Shown here piece after piece: positions 32,401 through 45,206 of a DNA stretch of 64,000 bases (within the stretch, counting starts at the first letter, position 1; every line of letters starts with the position of its first letter). The position numbers were made by a program, and so were the translations under genes. The notes beneath the pieces were generated by a model that did not search any database, was not told the origin of the DNA, and worked only from the letters and a program-made list of their open reading frames with translations. This DNA is from Cafeteria roenbergensis (lineage: Eukaryota > Sar > Bigyra > Bicosoecida > Cafeteriaceae), in the NCBI GenBank assembly GCA_008330645.1, contig VLTN01000001.1, positions 1,364,001 to 1,428,000 on the forward strand, given 5' to 3'.

Positions 32401-33326
32401 GTCTGACCCAGCTGGCCAAGACGGGCTCCTCCGCCGTGGCTGGGTGGATGGGCGGCACCACGTCGTCGAGCCGCCACGCCGCCTCGGCCGCGGCTGGCAA
32501 GGAGGGCGTTGCGGCCGACCGCGCCCCGGCCCCGGACGCAGCGGCCTCGAAAGCCAGCGGGAGCGGCAGAGCACAGGCAGCGGACGACGAGGCTGCGGAC
32601 GCCAAGACCGGGCCATCGAGTGGCGGCGCCGCCGGTGCGGCGGCTGCAGGCGCTGGGCCTGCGGCCAGCGGCGCTCCGGCGCACGCCTGGCGCACGGGCG
32701 CCGGCCATGCCGGAGGCCTCGGCAGCGGCCCGGTGGTGTCCGTTCCGCCTGGGCAGCCCCTGCTTCGCATGCAGGGCGACAACATCTCCAGCCCGGGCGG
32801 AGACGACGCCTCGCCTGCCCGCCGCGGCCGCACCCACCGCGTGGCCTCCACGGAGAACTCCACGGTGCTCAGCCCCATGCGGCCTCCTCCCGTGTCCTCG
32901 GGAGCGTCGCTGCGGCGTCCGGGCCCGTTCCGCGAGGGGTCTGACACGTCATCCATTTCGGCGGCGGTGCGCTCGAAGCACTCCGCGTCGTCGGTGAGGC
33001 TGCCTGCCGGAATGCGCGTGGCCAACCCCACCCCGCCCTCGAGGAGCACCGTGGCCGCGTCCGTTCCCGACGCCGCTCCGACGGACGACGCGGCGTCGGG
33101 GTCGAGCGCCTCCGCGGCCGTCGCAGGCGCTCAGTCTTCGCCCAGGCAGGTGCACCACGCGCCCAGCGCGTCGGCCTCCGCTGTGTCCTCCGGAGCGCCC
33201 GCGCGGCCAGGAGCCGGGCGCAGCACCACGACCCAGGGACTCAGGGCTCGCGCCCTGGAGGCCGGGGCCCCCGTCAAGGAGGCAACGGAGGACGAGGACG
33301 CCGCCCTTGGAGAGACCGCCAGGTGA
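29446..33326 (+). CDS. DYRK2-like dual-specificity protein kinase, 5' end uncertain
   Basis: Two exons are clear: up to 31456 and 31774-33326; the intron is GT-AG, phase 1. With the in-frame ATG at 29446 the protein is 1,187 residues. However, a strong acceptor (ccccgcag) at 29771-29778 suggests that the true 5' exon may lie elsewhere. The block before the kinase (QVIRFHKDLVSDYEVGEILE) is the DYRK N-terminal autophosphorylation-accessory region. The kinase domain (about residues 580-880) has GRLGAGSFGQVV, VAIK, HCDLKPEN and DFG. The activation loop YIQSRFYRAPE carries the DYRK YxxxxYR signature. The splice restores NLYELIKQHSFRGFSLP, closely matching class II DYRKs. DYRKs autophosphorylate on Tyr and then act on Ser/Thr; class II members affect cell cycle and cilia. 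The flanks are disordered. Confidence 0.88.
31547..31662. repeat. 12-base tandem repeat in the DYRK intron
   Basis: About nine copies of gagacggtcgcc, the last ones with single changes, inside the 317-base intron of the DYRK-like gene. They are followed by shorter cgctccgctgcg-type repeats. Confidence 0.92.
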
Positions 33327-33748
33327 CCGGCCGCCCGTCCCCGACTGTCTGCATGTGATCCATTTGTGACCACCGCCTCCTGTATTTGCTTGGTGCCCCT
33401 GGCGCCGCTGCCTGCCTCTGCATTCATGCGGCCGCGATCGCAGACCCGTTCGCGGCTTGCCCCATCTTGTTCCTGTGACCTGCGCACAGCTGAGTGGCCC
33501 TTGGCTGTGTCGGGTCCGGGTTTGTCAGCAATGTTTCCCAAATGCGGAAGATCTTCTTCGCCTATGCGGCGCTTGGCTCGCTGTTTCGCCCGGCCCGCAG
33601 TCGAGCGTGCTGCGCCCCCGACTAAACGACTGTCACAGACTCACACAATCACACACAGAGAGACACGCAGCCGCACCAAGGCGGAGAAGCAGCAGTCGAC
33701 ACACAGCTGCGTTTGCCCTGGGAGTCCAGTCCTTCACGCAGCAGCAAC
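33327..33748. other. Convergent 3' intergenic region
   Basis: About 420 bases between the stop codons of the DYRK-like and MAP3K-like genes. No gene seen; a short CACA/GAGA-rich run lies near 33640-33665. Confidence 0.45.
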
Positions 33749-36700
33749 TCAAAAGCCGTCGTCGGAGCCCTCAGCCTCGTCCCGCAGCCTGCTGCGCCAC
33801 GCCGGCGACGGTGCAGGGGAGAGGTCGGCGGACATGGAGCCTGAGGGCGTCGCCGAGGCGGCGCGGAGCTCCGAGGCCGAGTCGCCCTCCCCGTCGCTCC
33901 AGCCGGCGGAATCGTCGCCGGCAGCGTCTGAATGGGTGCGCACTCCCGTGGCGGCAGCTGCTTCGTCCAGCTGAGGCAGCGTTGAGCGGACCGGCGAGTC
34001 CGCGTTGGGAGACATCGGGCTCACAAAGCCAGAGACGTCGGGGCTGATCGACGGGCTCGCAGGCAGGCACACGTCGGCCCACACCTGCTCGGCTGGGGAC
34101 GCCGCAGGCGCCGCATCGGCGGCAGCAAGTGGTGATTCGCCCGCAGCCGCCGCGCCAGCGTTGGCCGCGGCGTCGGCGTCAGCTGCAGCGCCAGCAGCCG
34201 CCGCGCCAGCGTTGGCCACGGCGTCGGCGTCAGCTGCAGCGCCAGCAGCCGTAGCGCCAGCGTTGGCCGCGGCGTCGGCGTCAGCTGCAGCGCCAGCAGC
34301 CGCAGTGTCAGCGTTGGCCACGGCGTCGGCGTCAGCTGCAGCGCCAGCAGCCGTAGCGCCAGCGTTGGCCGCGGCGTCGGCGTCAGCTGCTACGCCACCG
34401 GCGGTGTCTGTGTCCGCGGCGGCCGCGCCATCGGCAGCATCCGCGCTGTCAGTGGCGTCAGCCGCCGCGTCAGCACCATCAGCACTGGCGTTCGACGGCG
34501 AGGCGCGTTGCACAGACCCAGCGGAGCGACGGACAGCGGGAGGCGGACCCGTTTCGCCGGCGGCAGCGCCGACAGCAGCCAGAGCAATGGCCGCTGGGCT
34601 CTTGCGCCCGGCCGACTCACCAGCGCTGACCGGGCTCGAGGTCAAGGGGGCGGCCCGGACGCCCGGCGCATCAGCCTCTGGAGGCGCGACCGCCCCGTCG
34701 TCCTCAGCGCGCCTTGCCTCCGCATCGGCACCCGCGCTCGGGGCCGAGGCAGCGGCCGCCGTCGCCCGCTCGCCCCCCGCCTGTCGGGCAGGAGACGCGG
34801 CATCCTCGTCGGCTCTGCCTGCTGCTTCCGTGGCACCGCTAGCTGGCTCGGCAGGCGCCGAAGTCGACGCGGCTGCGAGCGGGGGGTCTGGGTCGACGCC
34901 ATGGCGGGGGTGTGCGTCGCCGTCCGCGTCAACGGCCGCAGCGAGGGCGTACGCCTGTCCGATCGCCCCGCCGTGTTTGCGGCCGCGCGCCTTGGAGGGC
35001 GGGAACCCGCCCACGGCCTGGGCCCTTGCCGTCCCTGGGAGGACGGGTGGGGACACCCGCGGGCCCCGGTGGGCGCCAGGGGCGGCCGGCGGCGCCGCGG
35101 GCTGCTGCTTGGGCGTTCCGTGCCCGGGGGCAGTGCCAGCTCCGGCAGGGTCCCCTGTGGGGGACACGGTGGGTGGTGAGGTGGCCATCGTGCCGGAGGC
35201 GGGGGAGAGGTCGGTGTCGCGGGGACTGCCTGGGGCAGCGAGGTCCATGGTCGAGGCAGTGGACGACGACCTTGCTGGGGTGGCACTGGAAGAGGCCGGT
35301 CCCACCACGAGCACCGGCGCTGACAGCGCGGACGACGCAGGCATGGGCAGAGGCCGCTTGGCAGCAGCGCCGGAGGCGGGCGAAGGCTGGCGCGCCTTGG
35401 CCTTGGCGTCAGCGCGGGAGGCAGCGGGCGCGATCGCTCTGATGACGCGCGCCGCTGCGGGGCGCTGCTGGGGCGCGAGCGGGGAGGAGGCGCAGTAGCG
35501 CATGCGAAGGCCGTTGGCCAGCTCCTCCACCAGCTCCCGGCCGCGGGCGCCTCCGATGCGCGAGAGGACGCCTTCGATGCGGGCTTCGGCAGCCAGGCGC
35601 CTGCCGTCCGCCGCCTCCCGCAGGACGGCGGCGAGGAAGTCAAGGCCGGCCCGCAGGCCGATGCCCGTGGTGCGGTCGAGCGGGATGAGGAGGGCGAGGA
35701 CGGCCCGCACCGAGGAGGCCGCTGCCGCGGAGGAGGCCAGGGCGGCGGCCAGCTGCCTGCAGGAGCGGACCAGCTCTGCCAGAAGGGGAGACATCTTGTT
35801 CCACTCGTCCACGGCCACGATGACGGCTGACTCGGCCGGCCCGCGCCAGGACTCGCCGCGGCGGTTGGACCTGCGAGCGCCGTTGCGCAGGCGGGGATCG
35901 CGGCCGCGCGCGCGGCCGGGGGAAGGCTGGGGGGCTGTCTCCACGGACCGGTGGGTCCGGGGGCTGGGCCTGCGCTGCGACCGCCTGTCTTCGTTGGCCT
36001 TGTTCAGTGCCGTGACAGCTGTCGCCAGCCTGAACCGGAGGGACTCGAGCGACGCGGTCACGGCCGCCACGGCACCCGGGCCGGCCAGGCGCGCCCCCAG
36101 CTCCGGGTCCTCGCGCAGCCAGGTGCGGATGGTGGGGAACACGCGGAAGGCCCACGCGCCGCTCGCAGAGGTGGCCAGCCACAGCAGGAAGGCGAGCGCC
36201 CCGGCGTCCTCGAGCGCTCCTGCGGCCAGGGCGCCGTTGTTGGCCAGGTCGCAAATGAGCGGAACCGCGAAGCCGCGCAGGTTGGGCGAGTGCGCCAGGC
36301 CGCAGAGGATGCGGACGATGGGCGTCGCTGCCAAGGCGCGCTTCTGGCGCTGCGGGTGCACCCGGAGGATGAAGAAGATGCCCTGCAGAGCCAGGTTGCG
36401 GAGGGCATCCGGGTTGGCGGACTGCCGCGGCAGCAGGGGCCCGTAAGGGTCGCTGCTGCGGGAGGCCGAGCCAACGGGCGCTGCGGCCAGCGCGGGCAGA
36501 GCCAGCTGCTGAGCGGGGGAGGGGGGAGCTCTGCCGTTGCTTGCAAGCGAGCCTGTGTCGCTGTCCCCGCCGCCGGTTTCAATGTCCGGAATGCCGGCTC
36601 CGAGCCTCGGCGGCCGGATCGCGCGAGCGGTGCCGATGGGGCCCGGCGCCTCCATCCACCGAACCAGCACGGGGACGGCGCCGGCAGCCTCGAGGGACTC

Positions 36701-39700
36701 CGCGGCGTGCGGCTCGCGCGCGAGGAACGCGATGACGACGAGGGCGCAGTGGGCGGCGGCCGCCACGAGGGGGTGCTGGATGAGCGGGCGGGGGGCGGGC
36801 CGCAGCAGGGCGAGGAGGCCGCGACACACCGCGGGCGTGGCCAGGATGGAACGGCTGGTGGCCCTGCCCTTGGCCACAGTCTCGAGCAGGCGGGCGGCGA
36901 GCAGGGCGTCCTCCATGGCCTCCCACGCAGCCGTGCGGAAGTTGGGGCGGAGGCGCTCCCACAGGCGGAGGGCGTCCTCCGCAGCGGCCTTGCACGCCGC
37001 CTCCGACTCGGCGCGCGCCGCGGCGGCCTGCTTGGCGCAAGGGCTCGTCTGCCCGAGCACGGCAAGGGCCTCGTTGAGGAGGGCCTCGCCCTCGGGGGAA
37101 GAGACGAGGGCGGCGCCCGCCGACCCGGCCGGCGCTGCTGCCTCCTGCGAGGCCCTCCTGCCGGAGGTCATGACGCGACGAAGAGCGGCGGGCGAGGCCC
37201 CATCGCTTGCCCCCGGCGGGCCGCCTCCGGACGCCCCCGAGGCCGTCCGCGGCCTCGCCCCGGCGGGGGCGCCGCTCGCTCGGCCGGCCACCTGCGCTTG
37301 AGTGGGCCTGCGCCGGCGCACGACCGGGCGGCCGGGCGCGGCAGGGGCGGGCGACCCGCCCGGCGTGGACGTGACGGATGGCTCCGCGCGGCGGCGCGAG
37401 GCACTGGCTGCCCGCGGGTTGCTCCCGGCCCGGGACGCGGACGACGCGTTGGTCGTTCCGGAGGCCGAGGTGGCGTGGGTGCCACTCGAGGAAGCCACGC
37501 TGCGGGAGCTGGCGCGGCTGGGCCCGCGGCGGTGGCTGGGGCGGCGGCTGGCCACCGAGGCCAGCGGAGATGGGCCGGAGGGGCCGCCGGGGAGGCCCTG
37601 GCCGGGTGCCTGCGCCGCGTGGATGGGCCGGCCGCGGATCGCCACGCCGACGTACCGGAAGCTCGCCGTGGGCCGGGCGCGGGGGGCGGGCTGCGAGACG
37701 GACCGCGGAGGAGCGATCCAGCTGCCTGAGGCCTCGCCGGGGGTCGCGTCAGCCGCCGCTGCGGCAGCGACGGCCACTGCCGCAACGGCAGCGGACGCGC
37801 CAGCGGACGCCGACCCGAGGCCGGTGCTCGACGTCGAAAGGCGCTCCGCGCCCCTGCCGAGGGAGTGGAACCTCACGCTGGCTCTGCCGCGGCCGAGTCG
37901 GCTGCGGCCGCGCGGGGAGGGGCCCAGACTGGCGCCGATCAGGCTCTGCCGGCCAAGGCGCGACGCGCGGCGGCGAAGGTCCCGGGCCCCGATTGCGGCG
38001 TCGAATCCCCACCCCTTTCGGGGCCCGTCGGGGCCGCCCCGCTGCACCACCGTGTGCAGGTCGGCAGTCCCGCCGCGCCCGCGACTCGAGTCCGGCCCGG
38101 AGGCCGCGCGCGCCCTGGGTTCGTGCGGCGAGCCGTCCAGCGGAGACGGCGTCGACAGGCGAGACGCCTTGCGGCCGGCCCTGGCGCTGCTGCCTGCAGA
38201 GCTCGAATCGTCGCCCTCGCCCTTGGCTGCCCGCGCGCTGGCACCCACCGTGGCCGCTCTGGAGAGCGCAGTCTGTCCCGACGAGCCGCCCGCGCGCGCC
38301 CCTGCGTCGGCTCCCTCCTGCTCCTCCTGCTCCTCCCGGCCGTCCTGGTCGAAGCCGCGGAGCTCCAGCCGCAGCGGCCGCAGCGGGGGCGCCAGCCACA
38401 GCGGGATGCGGTCCTCCTCGTCGTCGGCTTGGCCAGGCAGCGGCGGCGACTCCCCCTGCAGCAGCTGCCAGGCGGCCGCGGCCGCGGCCCCAATCGCGAT
38501 CGCAACACCTGCTTCGGGCGTGTCGGGCTCGGGGCCCAAGGCTGGCGTGCGGCCGCCACGGCCCTCCGCCTGCGAGTCGAGCAGGCCCTTGAGCCTGGCG
38601 GCGAATCCTGCGCAGAACGAGGCAGCGTCGGCAGGCCCCAGCTTGACCGGAGGCAGCTGCCTGGAGAGGGCCTGCCCGCGGCGAGCCACGGAGAGCGCGG
38701 CCGAGAGGGAGGGCCCGTTGCTGCTGGCAGCCGACGCCCGCTTGGCCATGAGGCGGAGGGAGCGGCCTGCCATGACAATGGCCAGCACGTCCGTGGTGAG
38801 GGCGCGGGGCAGCGCGTGCCCAGCGCCCTCGGCGACGGAGTTGCGAGAGGCCGTGGCAGAGAGGCTCCAGCCGGACTGGCCAATCGCAGCGGAGCCGTGG
38901 CCGGCGCGGGCAATGGACCCGCTCCGCTGCCCAGAGCTGGGCGCGGCGCGAGCGGCCGCGGGTGCTGGAGTGGAGGACGCCGCGGCCACGCCCGCGAGAC
39001 CAGACGGCGCTTCTGGCCACTCGCACGACGAGGTGGCGGGGGAGCGGTGGGTCACGAGCGGCGGAGGGCCCAAGGCAAGGCCCAACGTGGCGGACTGGCG
39101 CGGCCGCAGGGCGACGGCGCCGTCGATGGGAGCGCTCCCGCCGCTGAGCTGCCTGCCGAGCGAGGAGGCGCCAGCGGACGGCATGGCCCGAAGAAGCGGC
39201 AGCCAGCCCGAGCGAGTGGCGGCTGCCACGCGGCGGAAGCGCTCAAAGTCCCCAGCGCTGGAGGCTTGCTCTGCATCCATGCGCTCGCCGATGGGCCGGG
39301 CCGAGGCCGCGGAGGCGGCAGCGCGAGACGACGCCGCTGTGCTGCGGCCGCGGCTGCCGGGCGAGTGGCGCCCGCTCGCGTGCGGAGACGTCGCCTCGCG
39401 AGTGCTGCTCCCAGACGTTCCTCCACCACCACCTCCGCCGCCTCCTCCACCGCTGCCGCCACCTCCTCCACCGCTGCCGCCGCCGCCCTTGCTGCCGCCT
39501 CCGTGCTGCGGCAGCTGGCTGCCCGCGTGAGGGTGGCGGTCCATGTCCTGGCAGTCGGCCTCCGTCGGCGGGCCGAACACGGCGCTCGTCACGAGGCCCG
39601 CGATGAAGGCCGTGCAGTCTGCCAGCGCACCAGCGAGCGGGCTGGCAAGCCCAGCCTTGAGCACCGCGGCGCGCAGCGTCTCGTGCACGGCGAGCGAGGC

Positions 39701-40153
39701 GGCGAGGTCGTCCGCCCCAGCCGCACCCCGGCCGCCGCTGGACCCCGGGTTCCGGGCCGTCAGGATGCGCGATGCGGCGGTGAGCGCCACCCGGGCAGCG
39801 GCGCGGTCGCAGCCATGCTCCACGTCCAGGAGGTGGCACATGGTGGGGAACGGCCGGCCGGCGTGCAGCGCCCACCCGGGAACCTTGAGCTCCACGTGGG
39901 GAGCGCGGCGGTGCTTGTGCTCGCCGGCGTCGTCCCACGGCGACGGCGGCAGCAGCACGCCAGGCAGCGGACAGGCGCCCTCCCGCACCGCCAGCTCTGC
40001 CGGCCCGGGCGGCAAGCTCTCCGGCGAGCTGCTGCAGTCCGACGCAGTGAGCGCGTCCTCGTCCTCGTCGGAATCCAGCGCTGTGTGGTCGACTTCGTCG
40101 TCGCTTGAGTCCTGACTGCCCTTGTTGAGGCCGCTCTGGAGCTCGCCGATGCT

Positions 40154-40186
<33 letters not shown>

Positions 40187-43100
40187 TTCTTCCTCGTCCT
40201 CGTTTTCTGCGCTGGCCTCGTCGCTGTCGCTGTCAGCAAAGGCCTGCATCGCGTCAGCAGGCGCCGGCCTGCCTTTGGCGGCCTTGATGGCAGCCAACGC
40301 AGGCTTGGACCCGGGCTTGCCGCCGGAGGGCACATCCTTGGCGGCGGGGCCATCCGATTCCTCGTCCGTGGAGGCGGAGGGAAAGTCCTGCTGCACCTCC
40401 TCGGGCAGCGACGCCGCCGAGGCAGGGTCGAACGGCCTGGCGGGGCTCACTGCCGTGACGTCCTTTGCCGCGCTGCTGGGCAGCGGCGGCGGGCCTGAGG
40501 GCCGCTTGGCCGCCTTGGTGGCCGACGGCGAAGGGGAGAGCTGCGCGTCGGTGGGCCGCTGCGGGGGCACGGCCGCCCTGAAGGAGCTGGGCCGCTCGCC
40601 GAGCGGGGTGCCCTCCGAGTCGGGGTCCCACTGCACGGCAGGCGCCGAGGCCCCCGAGTAGAGGGAGGGCGAGAGCAGGGAGGCCACAGCGGCCGCACCG
40701 CGGCAGGCCATGAGCAGGTGGACGGGGCGGAGCGCGCCGGCGTGCCCGCTTCCCGCGCCAGAGTCCGGGTCCTGGGGCTCCGTGCAGAAGCGCACGAGCA
40801 GCGCAGTCTGCCAGCGCACATTGGAGGGGAAAATCGGGTCCGCCGTCTCCAGGATGGCGCCAAGCGCGTCCAGCTGCGCGAGGGGCAGGAGCACTTGCAG
40901 AGGGTCGCTCGCCGCGAAGACGAGCTCGTTGATCAGCCGCAGAGTGCCCGCCAGCGGGGCGGTGGCGTCCTGCATCCCCTTGGTGAGGCCCCGGCCGGGC
41001 AGCACGCCCCTGGCGGCGGCGCGGTAAGTCGCGGTCCAAAGTGCGGCCGAGTCCACGAAGGGAGCAACGCCGTGGCGCTGGGCGATGAACTCGCCCACTT
41101 CGCGCGACTCGATGATGATGGAGCGAAGCCGGCCGCAAGCCTCCGCGGCCTCCACGGCGGCAGCGTGAAGCGAGCCTGCGGCGCCGGAATCGTCGCCAAG
41201 GCCCTCGTCCGCCGACGCCATGGCGAGCGCCGAGTCCGCGGGCAGCTGGGCGAGGGCGGCAGAGCCGGTTGCCACCTCGTGCACGAGCCGGCGGACCAGC
41301 TCGTCGGCCGCCTCCCGCGCGGCGCTTTGGTGCCTCCGGCCGACGGTGTCGTCTTCGCTGCGGTCCTCTCGGCTCTCCCCGACGGAGTCGTCCGAGTCCC
41401 ACTCGTCCGAGTGCACGTCCTTGACCGCCCGCGCCCCGAGGGACTGCCTCGCGCCCTCGGCCGCCCCCCACGACCACTTGCCCCCGGGGGCGCGCCCGTG
41501 CGGGTACCCCTCGTCCTCGCTGTCGGAGAAGGACTGAACTGCCACGGCAAGCTGGGTGCGGGCGGAAGCCGCAGCAGCGCGAGCGCGGAGCGCGGCAGCG
41601 AACCCCCCTGCCGAGGCGCCCCCGCCGCTGCCTCCGGCGCCGCCGGCGACACCTGGCACCGCCACGCCGCCGCCGAAGAGGGCAGCCGCGTCAGCGCCCG
41701 CATCCTTGTCGTCGCGGTCGTCCCCGCTGCCGCTGCTGCCGCCGCTCTGCGAGTCGTCCTCGATCCACTGGGCCAGCTGCTGCGCCGCGTCTGCCGCCAC
41801 CTGCCCCAGCACCGGCGGATCCTTCTCCGAGGACTTGGCGCGCACCTGCCTCCCCGTCGCCCCGCCGCGGTGGTGCGCAGCGCTGCCGACGCCGTCCGCG
41901 TACGGGCCGGCACTCCCGCGCCTGTGCTCCGCCCAGCGCCCGGACGCTGCCTCGGCCTCCCTGTCGGCCGCGTCGAAGGCCGCGTCCTCCAAGGCGCTCG
42001 CCTCGGCGTCCCCGTAGCCGGACGCCGGGCCCAGCAGCGAGGAGCCCTCGCCAGCCGGGCGGTGGGAGCCGCCGGGGGCGCCTCCTGCACCCGCCGCGCC
42101 GCCGGAGGACTGGGGGGCGGAGCTGCCGTTGACGTTGCTACCAGCGGCTGCTGTGCCGGCGCTCGACCGGCGGCCCAGCATCCGGAGCATCTCCCCGGCT
42201 GTGAGTTTGCCGAGCTCGCCAGCCAGCGCCGCATCCTGCATGTCGTCGTCATCGCTGTCGCTGTCGCTATCCGGAAAGCCCTGGTCGCTGCGCTGCGCCG
42301 GCTTGGCGGAGCCGGCGGGGTCTGGCTTTGCGCCTGGGGCTGCCCAGCTCCCAACGGGCGCGGCTCTCTCGCGGGGAGCCGGCGGAGCGGACTTGGCCCC
42401 GGCCTGGGCGGGAGGACCGGCCGTGCTGGAGGCCGCCGATCCTGGGGTCGGAGCGGCCGCCAGGGACTGCCGTGGAGTGACCCGCAGCCCGGCCGAGGCG
42501 TCGCTCCGCTGCTTGACCACCTCCAGCGCGGCGCGCAAGCCCTCAGCGCCGGCAGCTTGGAGGTCAGCCTTCCCGCCGCCCCCCGCCTCATCTTCGTCGC
42601 TGCTGCTCTCCTGGAAGTCGGCCAGGCCGGCGGGGGCCTTGGAGGCCACACGAGACAGGCCAGGGCGCGCGGTAGCCGGTGCCTTGGGCGCGCTGCCTCC
42701 GGAGCTTCCGCCCAGCCTGCGGCTGCTTGAGCCGCGGCTGCGGTTGGGACCCGAGCCTGTGGACGCCGGGGGCGGCGCAGACCCGGCCTGGCCGCTGCCG
42801 CCTGCGCTGCGGCCGGCGGAGCTGTGAGAGCTGCTCTTGGGGGTCCCCGCCGCCTCGAGGTCGATGACAACCAGCGGCTTGGCGCCAGGCACTTGCGCGC
42901 CCGGGCGGGCTCCGAAGGGGAGCGTGGGGTCTGATCCGGCCGGCGAAGGCACGGCGAGCGCGGCCAGGCCCGCCTGGGCCCGCTTGCGGGCGGCAGGGGC
43001 CTCCTTGGACGTGCCAGCGGCAGAGGACTTGCCTCCCATGGCCGCCATGGAGTCCCTCGCCAGGGACCGGTGGCGGCGGGACGCGCCGCTGGGAAGGGTC

Positions 43101-45206
43101 ATGCCCGCCACGCCCGTGGTGGCCCTGGCCCGCTGCCTCGCCCCCTTGCCGCGGCGCAGGCCTTGGATCTTGCCCCTGCCCTGCTTGCTCCGTCCCTCTG
43201 CGGGGGAGTGGACGGGGGCCATGACCGGCACCGCGACGACGCCAGCAAAGGGCCGCAGCACAACGAGGGCGCGCCGGAACATTCCGGGAAGCGCGCGGGC
43301 GACGCGCTCCATGAACGTGGCGCCGGGAGCAGCCAGCGACGCGGCGTCCGCCGCTCCTGCCGCAGCAGCGGCCGAGGCGGCGGCGGTGGGCGGGTCCAAG
43401 AATCCCTTGGGCAGCTTGGCCGCCTGCGACCTGGAGAGCAGGGCCGTGGCGACGGAGCGGGCGTCGTGGAGGCCCTCGGAGGGAGTCTTGGCCGCCATGG
43501 TGGACCCAAAGCCAGAGAGCAGCAGGCGGGTGACCGCCTCTCTGCCGCCGGCGGCGTCGGCGACTGCCCGCTCCGCGGCTGCGACGGTCTGCACCAGCCA
43601 AGAGTGTCCGAGCAGGTCGCTGACGGACGCCCGGTCAGTGTCCGTGGGCCTGAACACGCGATGCAGGAACTCCTCGCACCCCTCCGACAGGCCGGACGGC
43701 AGCGGGGGCGAGCGCCCCTCGACGGCGATCTGGCAGAGGAGGCGGTTGTACTCCACCCCGTGGAACGGGTCCCGTCCCGACAGCAGCTTGATCATTGTGC
43801 ACCCCAGGGACCACACGTCGCTCTTTGCAGACACCTGCCCGTCGAACGCCTCGGGGGGCATGTAGTTGGCCGTGCCCGCGAAGCCTGCGTCCTCGGCGTC
43901 CTCCAGCGAGCGGGAGAGGGCGATGCCAAAGTCCGTGACCAGAACCCCGCCGTCATCAGTCACGAGAATGTTCGCGTCCTGCGCAGCGCATACCAGCACG
44001 CGGGGAGAGGCAGGCGGCGGCGGTGGCGGCAGCTGAGCAGTGCGAGGGGCGGCAGCGTGCGGCGGAGGCGCCGCTTGCGGGACACTCTTGCGGCAAGCAC
44101 TGCCCCTGGCTTGGCTGGCCACGAGAATCGCAGCGCTGCCTGCGCCCACCTTGATGTCACGATGCACGATGCCCTGCTCGTGGATGTAGTTGAGCCCAGA
44201 GAGCATGCATGCCGCAACAACGGCAGTGAGCGGCTCGCGGAAGCGCCCCATCGTCGACACCATGCTCCGGAGCGAGCCCAAGTCCGCCATCCTGCGCGCA
44301 AACGGGGCCACAAGCGCGCGGTCCAGCGGCAAATGTGGACAGCGCTCGGCGGCCACACCAGGCGCGGCTGCGAGCAGCGGCGCGTGCCCGGGCAGGAGCA
44401 CAAGCTCGCCCTGCTGCAGGCGGGCTCAGCGGCCGCTGCCTTCGCAACCGGCGCCCCCGTACCGACGGGGCGCAGCTGGCTCAGCCACGCCCCCACCCGG
44501 CTGCAGGGACGCGTGCTCGCCGCGCACTCACTGAAGCACGACACAGCGCTGCGGCGGCCCTGGCTTGCTCGGGCGAGAAGGGTCCGCCAGCTCCACTTGC
44601 ATCGCGTCGATGTATCGGACCACGTTCGGGTGGTCCAGCCGCCGCAGGAGCGCAATCTCTTGATCAAACCCATCGGTGGCCGCCGACGCCTCCTCGGGCC
44701 TCTTCCTCCGAGAGGAGCGCAGCACGGCTCGTGGTTTTTGCACCTTGATGGCAACCTTTGCCCCAGTCTCGGTGCTCCTCGCGGCGTAGACGGCCCCGAA
44801 GCCGCCGCGGCCGATCTCGGCCTCAATCACCTGCGGCCGCAGGTCACGGGGAGGCAGCGGAGGAGGGCGCAATCGGGGCTGGCGCCTGGGGGAGGCGGGG
44901 GGACGGGGCGCGCGGCGCGGCGCTTCGACTCGCCAGCATGCCATGGCAACCACCCGGAACACACGCTGGCCCTCGCAAGCAAGCACAGGGCGCTGCCGCA
45001 GTGCGCCCGCCTCCGGCGCGCCCCGCGCTCTGCCCTCCCCCCCCCCCGTGGCCCGGATGGCGGCGCCCTCGGGCGGTGACCCCCCTCCCGCCCTCCCCCG
45101 TGCGAGCAGCCGCGCGGGCGGCGGCGTCGCGTCGCGGCAGCCGGCCCCCAAAAGGCCGCGCGGGCCTCACGTAGCCCCCAATCAGAGCGCCAGGCTCGAA
45201 GTCCAT
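33749..45206 (-). CDS. Giant MAP3K-epsilon/Cdc7-like protein kinase with ARM-type repeats
   Basis: Four exons: 45206-45171, 44830-44532, 44291-44150 and 43978-33749, giving about 3,568 residues. All introns are GT-AG with fitting phases. The splice pattern restores ALIGGYVIEAEIGRGGFGAV, CVVLQMADLGSLRSMVSTM and GIVHRDIKDANILVTDDGG. The kinase domain spans about residues 10-280 and is STE-type (DFGIALS, GTANYMPPEAF). After disordered Ser/acidic regions, armadillo/HEAT-like helices occur near 1150-1250 (LPLAQLDALGAILETADPIF) and 2500-2820 (AAAHCALVVIAFLAREPHAA; ALEDAGALAFLLWLATSASG). A kinase followed by ARM repeats is the architecture of plant MAP3K-epsilon and of Cdc7/Cdc15-type kinases that govern cytokinesis. 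The protein is more than twice their usual size. The last exon alone is 10.2 kb. Confidence 0.85.
34120..34390. repeat. 51-base coding repeat in the MAP3K-like tail
   Basis: About five copies of a 51-base unit (17 codons, AGAAADADAAANAGATA-type) in frame near the C-terminus of the giant kinase. Copies differ by a few bases. Confidence 0.85.

Noticed and set aside
35951-37729. Long plus-strand frame opposite the giant kinase
   Set aside because: Gly/Arg-rich shadow of the ARM-repeat coding strand.
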